From NCBI GenBank assembly GCA_037157565.1, contig JAZHRO010000003.1, positions 37,709,001 to 37,773,000 of the forward strand: a stretch of 64,000 bases of DNA, in the 5' to 3' direction. The position numbers were made by a program, and so were the translations under genes. The notes beneath the pieces are model-generated. The model had not been told where the DNA came from and made no database searches. It saw nothing but the letters and a program-made list of their open reading frames with translations. Of the stretch, positions 46,841-57,100 are shown in pieces. The DNA comes from Thalassia testudinum. Taxonomy: Eukaryota; Streptophyta; Magnoliopsida; Alismatales; Hydrocharitaceae. Each line of letters begins with the position of its first letter. Within the stretch, counting starts at the first letter, position 1.

Positions 46841-48346
46841 GAAGTGATGCATGGATGATGGCCAATCATGTAGATATATGGACTCTTGAATGCCCTTCAG
46901 AATGAAGCCTTCCTCATGGTCCTCAGAAAGATAAGAAGTAGAATGGAGAGGACTAAAATGAGCTGGAAAAGTGGAAAAAATACCCAAGTTTGGCTAGGGT
47001 TTTAGTTCAGGATGAAGGTCATAATTGGGGGGATTAGGTGGTAGGTCCAAGGGAAAGGGAGTGGGGGAAAAGTTAGCAAGATGAAAGGTGGGTGAAGTTA
47101 GGGTGGGAGGTTGAATTGATGTTAGAGTGGATGGGTGAGGTGAAATTAGAGTGGGTGGGTCTAGTGAATAGCTAGGAAGAGATTTTGAGTGAAGACAAGG
47201 CTCAAAGTCTTTGATGTTGCCAACCACCAATTCACAGTCAGAATCCTCAAAAAAATTGTGGTCGAGAAGAGAATCTTCAGCATTGTTTCCCCCACCAAAT
47301 TAGATGTTTTAGTTTCTGAGTCCTCGAAGAAGTCATCATCATCATGGAATCTCCTGGAGGATTTGAAAATATCTAGAGAAATTGTTTGGCCCACGTAAGT
47401 GACATCCATTTTACTCAAATGGCAAGTTATATTTGCTTTCATGGTGGCCAAAAAGGATCATCTAAGAATGATAGGGGCATTGATCAGAGATTCAAGTACC
47501 TCAATGTTAAGGATCAGAAAGTCTATGCGGAAGGCACAGTTTCAGACCTTGACCAGGGCATCCTCGATAATCCCTCGGGGTTTGATTGTAGATCGGTTAG
47601 CTAATTGTAAGGTAACCTCAACAGGCTTGAGATCACTGATCCTAAATTCCTTCAATAGAACTGTAGGGATGCTATTGACTGAGGCATCGAGATCGAGAAG
47701 GGTGCGGTTAAATGTAGCATCATCAATAATCACAGAAATCAAAGGAGTACCCGTGTTTTTCAACTTAGGAGGTAGCCTGCTCTGTATGACAGAGCTTACT
47801 GACTCCAAAAGATGCACTCTTCCTAGGTTCTTAGTTTGCCTTTCTGGAGTACAGATATCTCTCAAAAACTTAGCATAGGCAGGGATATAATTGATTGTGT
47901 CTAGGAGAGGGATGTTGACCTGAACTTTCCTAAATAATTCCACGAGTTCCTCATTTATGGGCTCAGATTTTTCTCTTCTATTGGTGGTGGACTGGAGAGC
48001 TTTGGGAAAAGGGACAGGAATAGTGTTGTGATAATCAATTTCTTTTTCTTCTTGAGTAATGGTATTAGGAGAATGGACTTGCACTAGAGTAGTGTGGGTT
48101 TCATCAAGTAGGTGTGAAGGCTCATGATCAGTGATTGTTTTCCCATACCTCAAAGTAACTGCATTGGCAACTTGGTTGTTCCTAGGAGGGGGTTGGGGGG
48201 CCTGATGTTTTGGGAAACTTGGTGAGTGTTGTGATGCTGGGTTGATTGGAGCTTGATTAGTATGGTTCTGATTTGAGTTCCCACCCTGATAGTGGTTCCT
48301 CTGATTGATAGGGTTGGGTATGGGCGGGGAAGGCAGATATCCTGTA
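46841..48346 (-). pseudogene. Gag C-terminus and protease remnant of element G
   Basis: The open part, 48153-47542, encodes VELFRKVQVNIPLLDTINYIPAYAKFLRDIC (gag-protease linker), GTPLISVIIDDATFNRTLLDLDASVN (active-site region, with Asp where F has the conserved Gly of DLGSS) and LKPVEVTLQLANRS...GIIEDALVKV. After a stop, 47451-47161 reads a poorly defined Ser/Asp-rich piece, and the 3' non-coding motif follows directly. RT, RNase H and integrase are entirely missing. The replaced glycine and missing flap suggest the protease is inactive. Upstream the gag continues, interrupted by F and A', at 61438-61594 and 63807-64000. Confidence 0.75.
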
Positions 48347-49029
48347 GGTCTTGATGGGTCGGCTCGAATAGGTTGTTAATATGATATTTTTATCGTTGAA
48401 ATGTGTACAGTGGTTAACCTAATTTGGACCTAACCATCTCTTTACAAAATTTTTAACCTGGCCTAATTGATTTTATCTTGTCACTTTTAGGCCCAGGGTC
48501 AAACACAGGGAAGTGGGGTTAAAGTCGAGTTTCTACGTTTTCCTTAAAACGCATCTCTTCCATTCGTTTATTGTGTTTTTGGTGTTTTTCTTATTTAGGT
48601 TTTTTTTATGGTAATCCTTGTTCTTGAGGCACACCCTCAAAATTGTGTCCTTGGCTTTTAGCCAAACAGAGTCCCAAAACAAGTCTTGCTACTCGCAAGA
48701 CGAGGTACCTGCAAGTCAAAGATTATCTTTTCTTTTTTATGTACTTTTTTATCTTTTTACTAACGGAAAAGCAAATAGACAGAAAGTAAATATAGTATGT
48801 ATATATATATATGTAGTATATATATAAAGGGGTGGGGGTGGAGGTGGCGATGGAGTGTAGCACTATGTCGAGTCAGTCGACGTCTAGAGAGACGCAACCA
48901 ACACGACTAGGTGCCGCGTGGAGTGTGGATGGAGGATGGATGATGTATGGGACCACGCTTTTTTTGTACGCGTGTTTCAGTGAATATCAGCAACTGGTGC
49001 AGATATCCCCGCGATACAGCGTATAATAA

Positions 49030-49492
49030 ATAACATGAAAATATATGTACATATGTATGTAAATAAGTAAATATATCTATATATATATAAATGTATAGTT
49101 ATATATGTATAGATATATATATATAGATATATATGTGTATATATATGTATATAAGTATATATATATATTACTATATATATGTATATATATATGTATATAG
49201 ATATGTATATATATATATGTATAGAAGTATATATGTCTATATATATATAAGTATATGTATAAGTATATAGATGTATATATAAGTAGATATATATATATAT
49301 TATATATATATGTATATTATATATATATGTATGTATACATAACTATATAGATATACTATGTATATAAGTATATATATATAGATATATGTATGTATATATA
49401 TATATATATGTATATATGTTACTATAAGTGTGTGTGTGTGTGTGTCGGTGAATGTGTGTGTGCGTCGGTGAATGTGTGTGTGTGTGTTGCTG
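49030..49492. repeat. AT microsatellite and TG repeat in the F LTR
   Basis: About 400 bp of TATATATG/TATATATA-type repeats followed by GTGTGT runs. The same array is at 59760-60230 in the other LTR with small length changes. It would be transcribed in the R/U5 portion. Confidence 0.9.
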
Positions 49493-50287
49493 TGAGTTAA
49501 ATAAAAGAGAGAGAGAGCACCAGACAGAGAGAGAGCGGGCAGGAGAGATCGAGCGGAGGCGCGCGGGCGAGATCGGCAGAGAGAGAGGGAGATCGCGGAT
49601 GCGCGAGTTAAGACGTCTGCAAGAGGTGGCGGACGCCTGACGCCGCGTCGTCTGAAGGCGAAGGCGGACGTCTGACCGTCGTGGTGCACCGCGCCTTCGC
49701 ACAGAGGACGTGAGGCGTCTCCTGCAGACCGGGTGCGAGGACAGAGAGCGGGCGATGGCACGCTCGGAGAAGGCGGCGGGGAGTCTGCAGTCGGTCGCGG
49801 AGGGATACGGAGGAGGGCAGGGGTCGACGCGAGGCCGTAACCGGCCGCTGCAGTGCGCGCGGCGGCCGGCTGCGGGTGCAATGCGGGGTGGACAAAACGG
49901 AGATGGAGGCGGGGAACGGGCCTGCAGGCGCGCGCGGAGGGTTGCGCGCCTGTGGGGAAGGTCGCGGAGGAGGCGGGGGGTGCTGCTGCTGCTGCTGTCG
50001 CTGCGGTTTAGCTGCTGCTGCTGCTGCTTCAAGCTTCGGAGCTTGAAGCGGTAGCAATGGCGTGGAGATGAAAATGAAGAGAAAAGAAAACACCACGCCC
50101 ATCGGCTCGTTGAAGAGCTGGGCGGTGGTGCTCCCACTATGGTGGTGTGCACCACAGTGGGTTCTCCTGCTCGCCGGGTGCCTCCTCGATGGAGGGCCGG
50201 CATATGGGAGGGGAGAACGGTGGAGAGGAAGGTGGTGGCTGTGGGGTCTTTGCAGCAGCTCCCGTTGCGAGGATGAAGCTGCAGCTA

Positions 50288-50294
50288 CTTATAG
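50288..50294 (-). promoter_or_regulatory. TATA box of the F LTR
   Basis: CTATAAG on the minus strand in the context CCTCTATAAGTAGC. The 5' LTR copy is at 61024-61030. Confidence 0.5.
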
Positions 50295-50690
50295 AGGAGG
50301 AGAGAGTGGCATGCCGGCTACAGCAGGGAGAGGGTGTGCGAGTTGCAGCTATAGGGAGCGGCGTTGGCAGGGAGAAGTGATGGGAAGAAGTGCTGCGTGG
50401 CTGCTGCATGCAGCTGCGGGAAGAGTGCAGCCGCGGGAAGGAGAGAAGAGAAGAAATCAAGAGGAAAAAAAAACAAATAAATAAAAATAAAAAGAGGGTG
50501 ATTTTGCAAGGAGGCCACTTAAAGAAAAATGTAACTATGCAGGCGATTGTTTCACTCCTCTTCCTCTCTTGATTAAATGCATGCATGCAAGTGTTTTTAC
50601 AAATGCGATTATAGGATCCTATTATGCAATGTTAATGCTAGAAAATAGCACAAGAAGGCGTTATTACAGGCGTGTTTTGAGGTGCAAACA

Positions 50691-50729
50691 TATACCCCCA
50701 TGCCTATCTTTTGCTAGTCCCTAGCAAAA
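50691..50729 (-). promoter_or_regulatory. Terminal hairpin and PPT of element F
   Basis: A 9-bp perfect stem TTTTGCTAG with complement (50709-50729) and GGA loop. GGCATGGGGGTATA ends at the LTR, 18 nt from the hairpin. Confidence 0.85.
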
Positions 50730-52071
50730 TAGTATTTAGAAATGATCTTAAGCTGAAGATTTTCTTCTGAGGTGATACAGGTGTGTTTACTATGGAATAT
50801 TGTGAGAACCAATTGTAAAGAAGACTACCAGTACTTTAAGTCTCACATGACATAGATCATCTCTCAACTAACCAGGACTCTTGATATTTAAACCTTAAGT
50901 ACGATTTCCAGGACCCAAGAGGTTTTTGCCGTACTCGAGAGCTCAAGAGGTTATGGTTTGTGCATAGTGAAGGATCAAGACTGACCAGATGAACATTAAG
51001 ACTCAATCCCAGGGTTTCACGAATTTTTAAGTACAGGTTGGTCCCAGTTTCAGCTCATGTCTTTAAATTAACCCTTAAGATGATGACGGAAAACTCAACT
51101 CCCATTTTCTGATTTTTTTTTTTTGTGGTTCACCGAAAAACAAAGTATACAGACATTTATGAGATATACTGACTCTTTTAAAACATCTCTTTTTTTTTCT
51201 TCTTTTTTTTCTTTTGTTTTTTTTTTTTTTTGAAACACGTGTCAGTATATCTCTTACAACACATTTTGAAGCACACTTTTTTTTTTTTTGGTGGGAGAGT
51301 TTCTTTTTGGTGGAAAGAGTCGCTCCTAAACACAAGACTAAAGCCTGGGATAAAAAGTCTACCTGCGCGCACAGGTAAGGACTCCACCTTCCCTAATGAA
51401 CACTAGGGTTGGATCTTATGTTCACCTGGTCTTTCCTGATATGTGTAGTGTGAACCAAGTTTACTTAAGCTCTCAAGAAAAAGCAAACCAACGGATCCTG
51501 TACTGGTGTCTCAGGTACAAGAATACATCCTTAGTTAGGAGAGATCTTGATCTATTTTGTCAATGCTTTAAGTGAATTAAGCCGAGCCTGAGCAAATCAA
51601 GCTTTTGTGGCCTGGAAAGTCTTCAAAACAGAGGTTGAATATCCATAAACACTTATTGCCTTTTTGTTTCAGCTTCAAGATCATTGCTAAACACCATTTA
51701 TTATAATATATATATATATATTTTTTTTTTTTTTCTTTTTCTTGCATATTTATAAATAGGTGGGAACTGTATGATACCATAACATACCCGGATCCTATGG
51801 ATGCCTATCCACCCCCCCATGCCAAACAATGCTATGTCCTCATATGCATGCAGGGAAAGGTAGAGGAAGGATGGAAGATCGGGTAACAAGAGCTGAGGTT
51901 CAGGGTATAGATCAGGGTGGAAGGGTGGGTGGATGGTGGGTGGTGAAGAGAAAAGTGAAGTGATTGCGATAGAGGTGTGAAAAGTGATGGTGGATGGTGA
52001 GTGCTATTAGGGTGCCTCCCAACAAGCGCTGAATTTAATGTCCCCAGATGGACTCAGAATGAGGCAAAGAA
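50730..52071 (-). repeat. 3' non-coding region of element F
   Basis: About 1.3 kb with no env-like or other gene. T-runs occur at 51113-51125, 51180-51235 and 51280-51292. The internal hairpin and PPT lie at 51811-51844. The post-ORF motif AGCGCTTGTTGGGAGGC (52009-52045, minus strand) comes just after the integrase stop. Confidence 0.8.
51811..51844 (-). promoter_or_regulatory. Internal hairpin and PPT of element F
   Basis: TATG, loop AGGA, CATA (51833-51844): a 4-bp stem, weaker than in L and G. TTTGGCATGGGGGGG follows. Confidence 0.6.
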
Positions 52072-53385
52072 TTAGTTACCCTCCAGCAGGGCAACGGTTT
52101 CTCCAACGGGGGCAGGTTCATGAGTCAGATAGGGTTTCAAACGCTGCCCGTTGACCGTAAATTTACGCCCAGATTTGGGATCTTCGATTTCGACGGCCCC
52201 ATTGGGGAATGGTCTTGAGACCAGAAAAGGACCAGTCCATTTGGACTTTAATTTCCCAGGAAAGAATTTGAGTCGGGCATTATAGAGGCAAACTTGCTGA
52301 GATGGCTCAAATTCCTTCCGCCGAACATGGCTGTCGTGAAAAGCCTTAGTGCGCTGTTTAAAGGTTAGAGCAGAATCATAGGCTTCACGACGGAGCTCTT
52401 CCAGCTCTTGGAGTTGGAGTTTCCTTTCTCGTTTACACAAGTCTGGGTCGAGGTTACATTGGCGAACCGCCCAATAAGCGCGGTGCTCCAACTCCACAGG
52501 AAAATGACAAGGCTTCCCGTAAACGATTCTATATGGAGACATACCAAGGGGAGCCTTGAAGGCGGTCCGATACGCCCAAAGTGCGTCAGTCAACTTGTCG
52601 GACCAATCCTTACGGTCAGGCCGAACCGTTTTCTGGAGAATCTGCTTGATTTGCCGGTTCGACACTTCCGCCTGGCCGTTCGTCTGAGGATGATACGGGG
52701 ATGCGATACGATGGTGGACTCCGTACCTCCTCAGAAGTGCCCGAAAAGAAGCATGGGTAAAGTGGCTTCCTCCATCCGAGATAATGGCCCGAGGGATCCC
52801 AAAACGCGCAAAGATATGGTCCTTGACGAATCGGGTGGAGATAACATGGTCAGCACGGCGCGCGGGAATAGCCTCGATCCATTTTGAAACATAGTCGATG
52901 GCGACGAGGATGAATTCGAAGCCGTTGGATGGAGGAAAGGGACCCATGAAGTCAATTCCCCAGATGTCGAAGATTTTCGCAGCTAGGATGTGTTGCAAGG
53001 GCATCATGTCACGACGTGCCATTGACCCTAATGACTGGCACCTAGTGCAATGTTTGGCATAAGTGTGCGCGTCCTGGTGAAGGGAGGGCCAAAAGAAACC
53101 GCACTGCAACACCTTGGCTGCAGTTTTCCTCCCAGAGAAATGGCCTCCACAGGCCTGATCGTGGCAGAAGGATAGCACACTGGGGAACTCACTGTCAGGA
53201 ATACAACGACGGATGATTTGATCAGCACCTATCCGAAAAAGAAGTGGATTATCCCAGAAATAATACTTTGCTTCTGCCATGAGACGCTCGCACTGGTTTT
53301 TAGGCCAGCCACGTGGAAGAGATCCAGAAGCAAGGTAATTGGCAATGTCGGCATACCACGGTCCACTTGCCACATTTATTGCCAA
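52072..53385 (-). CDS. Integrase of element F
   Basis: Integrase catalyses insertion of the retrotransposon cDNA. The open frame has 437 residues from its first Met, and the same frame is readable upstream to about 53450. It has an HHCC zinc finger (H75, H82, C113, C116), the catalytic triad D145 (GIDFM), D204 (ISDGG) and E240 (GQAEVSN) with 35 residues between the last two, the Athila-type SPYRIVYGKPCHFPVE block (283-298) and a C-terminal GPF...GAVEIEDP domain to about residue 402. All catalytic residues are present. No own start signal is expected, since it would normally be cut from a polyprotein. Here it is out of frame with RT because of the upstream deletion. Confidence 0.92.
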   Translation of the reverse strand: MAINVASGPWYADIANYLASGSLPRGWPKNQCERLMAEAKYYFWDNPLLFRIGADQIIRRCIPDSEFPSVLSFCHDQACGGHFSGRKTAAKVLQCGFFWPSLHQDAHTYAKHCTRCQSLGSMARRDMMPLQHILAAKIFDIWGIDFMGPFPPSNGFEFILVAIDYVSKWIEAIPARRADHVISTRFVKDHIFARFGIPRAIISDGGSHFTHASFRALLRRYGVHHRIASPYHPQTNGQAEVSNRQIKQILQKTVRPDRKDWSDKLTDALWAYRTAFKAPLGMSPYRIVYGKPCHFPVELEHRAYWAVRQCNLDPDLCKRERKLQLQELEELRREAYDSALTFKQRTKAFHDSHVRRKEFEPSQQVCLYNARLKFFPGKLKSKWTGPFLVSRPFPNGAVEIEDPKSGRKFTVNGQRLKPYLTHEPAPVGETVALLEGN

Positions 53386-53449
53386 TAGGTGCTCATCAGG
53401 AAAAACTTCATTAATTGGCAGAGTAAGTCCAATATGGTCAGGGTCCAGT

Positions 53450-54191
53450 CTGGAAAGGGCACGTCGGTTGATAGGAGATGAGTTAAGGGTCGAGAAATTT
53501 TGGAGAAGTCTTTGATGAATCTCCTATAGAAACCGACGTGTCCCAAGAAGGAGCGGATTTGTTTGACAGAACCAGGCACAGGTAAATCAGCAATGATATC
53601 GAGCTTAGCTCTGTCAACCTCGATACCCCTATCGGAGATGATATGTCCAAGAACAATTCCCTCGTGCACCATAAAATGACTTTTTTCCCAGGAAAGCACG
53701 AGGTTTACATCAATACATCTCCTAAGGATGCGAGTTAGGTTGGTAAGACATTTGTCGAAAGATGGTCCAAAGACTGAAAAGTCATCCATGAAGACCTCGA
53801 GAAAGTCACCCACCATGTCATGAAATATCGCTAGCATGCATCTCTGGAAAGTTGCTGGCACGTTACAAAGTCCGAACGGCATCCTTCTAAAGGTGAAGGT
53901 GTCGAAAGGGCAGGTAAAAGTGGTTTTCTCTTGGTCTCGGGGGTCTATTGCCACCTGGTTATATCCTGAGAATCCATCCAGGAAGCAGAAAAATTTATTT
54001 CCCGCTAACCGCTCCAGGATTTGGTCAATAAATGGTAGCGGGAAGTGATCTTTCTTGGTTGCAGCATTGAGTTTCCTATAATCTACACACACTCTCCAAG
54101 ATGTAGGAGTGCGTGTAGGGATGGATTCGCCCCTATCATTGACACGGATGGTGAGTCCTGCCTTTTTGGGCACAACATGAATCGGACTCAC
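53450..54191 (-). pseudogene. Reverse transcriptase of element F, cut before RNase H
   Basis: RT copies the element RNA into DNA. The frame, continuous with gag-protease apart from one TAG, reads SPIHVVPKK, SWRVCVDYRKLN, FFCFLDGFSGYN, RRMPFGLCNVPATF, EVFMDDFSV (catalytic FMDD, residues 134-137 of this segment), WEKSHFMVHEGIVLGH and the thumb FLGHVGFYRRFIKDFSK. It stops matching after LLSTDVPF (about 53454). The next recognisable piece, LSRLDPDHIG in another frame, is the linker after RNase H. About 450 bp are thus missing compared with E2. The polymerase core is intact, but the enzyme has no RNase H. Confidence 0.9.
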
Positions 54192-57100
54192 CTAGGGGCT
54201 ATCGCTGATCGGGTAGATTATACCCGCATCCAGCCACTTAATGATTTCATTCTTAACGACCTCCCGCATGTTAGGGTTGAGACGTCGCTGCATCTCGCGA
54301 GAAGGTCGAGCCTCCTCCTCCGTATATATACGATGAGTGCAGTAGGAGGGGCTAATACCAGATAAGTCTGATAAAGACCATCCAATAGCTGCCTTGTGTT
54401 CTAGGACCTTAGTTAGTTTGCACTCCTGCTCCATGGTTAATTTTAAACTGATGATTACAGGGAGCGTTTCATTTGGTCCCAGGAAAACATACTTGAGTGT
54501 ATTAGGCAGCACTTTTAGCTCGGGAGTGGATGGGGAAGGATCTGGCATTTCTTGGGACGAGAGTGTCCCAGACGGGTAGGAGAACAAGTTAGGAGGAAGA
54601 AACTGGCCTTCAGATTGGCCAAGAAGCGGAGCTTCTTGGATAGATGGATCCAAAAATGAATAGCCCCAGTGAGAAGTATATGGGCTCAAGGTCCCAGTGT
54701 GGATTTGTAAATCCGCCTGATTTGGCGGGGAAGAAAGGGCAATTCGGTCTTCATGAGTGTGGACCGACAGTGAGTAGCCCGGATATGACTCTGACCATGA
54801 GGTATGGGAAGCGGAGAAAACCTCGTCAGAAGTCTGGCCAGGAGAAGGTACTGGACAAGGGAGGGATTGGGGAACGTCACAGTATGCGTTGGTCAGGCAG
54901 TTATTAGTGTTTATAGGTAATCCGCAGCAGTCCGAATAGGTCCCAATTAGTCCGATACACGCGCTGACGGCCATGTCCTCGTCAGACGTGTCATCCTCAA
55001 TGCAATCGCAATCAAAGTTCTTGGCTGCCTTGAATATGTTAAGCTTGAGCTTCTCAGATCCAACGGCAATCTCAATACAGCCCGACTCGCAGTCGATGTG
55101 GGCGCGGGCTGTGGCCAAGAAAGGTCGACCGAGGATGATCGGACAATCAGAAAGTGAACTAGGAACTTCCATATCTAAAACAAGAAAGTCAACAGGAAAA
55201 CAGAGACTGTTGACCCTAACCACCACGTCTTCCACCACACCCTTCGGGATTTTGACAGAACGATCTGCCAACTGTAACGTGACAGGGGTGGGTTTCAGAT
55301 TTCCCAAGGAAAATTTTTTGAGCATGATGGTCGGTATGAGATTGATGGAAGATCCTAGATCAAGCAAGGCACGGTTAAAACTACAGCCTTGGATGCTACA
55401 GGAAATCAGTGGTGTGCCCGGATCTTTCTGCTTCGGTGGTAAGTTTGACAGTATAGCACAACTCGCATGAGGCGAGAGAACCACCGGATTCTTAGTCTTA
55501 TTTGACTGTCGCCTGGGTGTTGTGTAGTCTTTGAAAAATCGAGCGACAGTAGGTATGTGGTCGATTGCCTCGAGCAGGGGTACCTTGATTTCTACATCCC
55601 TGAACAAATTACGTAGGTTGTCAAAGGCTTGCGTATTTTTCTTTTTGCCTTTTGGCCCCCTTAGTAGAGCCTCAGGGAATGGGACTGATTCTGGCACAAG
55701 TTTTGGTGCATCATCCTCTCGCGAATGCAGTATGCATCCTGAATGAGAGGGCGAAGAAGAAGATGGGCCAGGATCAGGTCGAGGCGGATCGACGGTCTGC
55801 TTACCGCTCCTCGTAGTGATAGCATTGGACGATGCGGGTCCAGTGGGATCATACGGTGGAGGAGGGTTTGCAATGGGGATATAAGAGTGTGGTGCTGCAG
55901 CAGGATTAGCTTGAAATCCTGGTGGAATGCTCGGAGCTTGCAGAACTTGATTAACCTGTCCCTGAGAAGGTCGTACCTGTGGTTGAGAACCACGGGGCAC
56001 GAAATTTCGCGGGTTTGGAACGGGTTGGGCGGGAAGAGTGCCCTGAGATCGAGTCGCCATGCGTAGTTGATTGATCTCGGCATTCTGCTGCGCTAATTGG
56101 TGTTGAAGAGAGGTCATGTTCTCTTCATGGCGCTTTGACATTTCCGTCATCATTCGCATCAATTTGTCAAGAGGGCTTGATGCGTGTTCAGTTTGTGGTA
56201 CGCAAGGGCCTGATGGCGGATTTGCCATAGGATTAAACTGGACCCTTGGGATGACGGGTGCGGACGGTCGCATTGGTCCACCCGCGGGGTTTTGGCGATG
56301 CGGGTTGTTGGACCATGCGAAGTTCGGATGATTACGCCACCCTGGGTTATAAGTGGCAGAGAACGGGTTGTTCCCCAGGGCGCAAGCATCTTCTATGCCA
56401 GAAGACGCGTCCACATGTAGATATGCGTCTGAGCACACGGAGGCTTGGTCCTCCGTGTCGAAATACTGGCTCGCAGAAGCCAGTTCCACATGACTTACCG
56501 AGTCGCTTGGCGCAACACTCGGTAAGGAAGGTCTAACGGGGTTTCTCGGGATAAGCCTGGTATTAGAAGAACTTGGATTGTGACGAAGTGGTGAAGAGGT
56601 GGTGTTTGCCATAGATCGGGCGGGGTTGGCCAGAAGCTCGTCCAGCTTCTTGTGCACGACGGAGACTTCGTCCAGTTTTTGTGCAATAAGGCTTAGATCA
56701 GTGGATGAATGGGAGGGTCCCGTGTCAACTTCGTGGACATTTCGGGGCTGGCTGGTACGATTAAAGGCGACAATGGAAGCATTGTTCATCGAGTTTTCAC
56801 TCATATTTTCAAACAGCTCGAATGCTCCATTCTCGTCTTTATTCATAAAGTTCCCTCTGCAGGAAGCGTCTGCAATCTGCTTCAAAGTCTCATTTAGCCC
56901 ATAGTAGAAAATCTGGGCTATATGGCACTTAGGCAGACCGTGGTGTGGACACTTCCTGAGGAGGTCGTTATACCTCTCCCATGCCTCATGAAATTGTTCG
57001 CCGTTTTGTTGCGTAAATGAAGTGATAGCACGGCAAAGCGCATTGGTCCGCCCGATTGGGAAGAACTTCTTGAGAAACGCTATTCGCATCTCTTCCCAAG

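Larger units (their letters stand above)
48352..50690 (-). repeat. 3' LTR of element F
   Basis: TGATGGGTCGG to GGTGCAAACA on the plus strand. It contains a TATATATG-type microsatellite (49030-49430), a TG repeat (49430-49492), a GC-rich block with a GCT trinucleotide run (49980-50030) and, on the minus strand, a TATA box CTATAAG (50288-50294). The conserved motif near the end reads GGGTCAAACACAGGG on the plus strand (48497-48511). The long Arg/Pro-rich ORFs differ between the two LTR copies and are spurious. Confidence 0.93.

Noticed and set aside
49030..49430. Centromeric or matrix-attachment satellite
   Set aside because: The AT repeat is confined to the two F LTRs with sharp LTR borders, so it is part of the element.
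49343..50203. Long Arg/Pro/Ser-rich minus-strand ORF (286 codons) in the F LTR
   Set aside because: GC-rich and microsatellite sequence in an LTR. The other LTR copy breaks it into different, shorter frames, so it is not conserved.
50730..52071. Possible env-like gene between integrase and the 3' LTR of F
   Set aside because: Some Athila elements have one, but no ORF with a signal peptide or transmembrane segment is present here.
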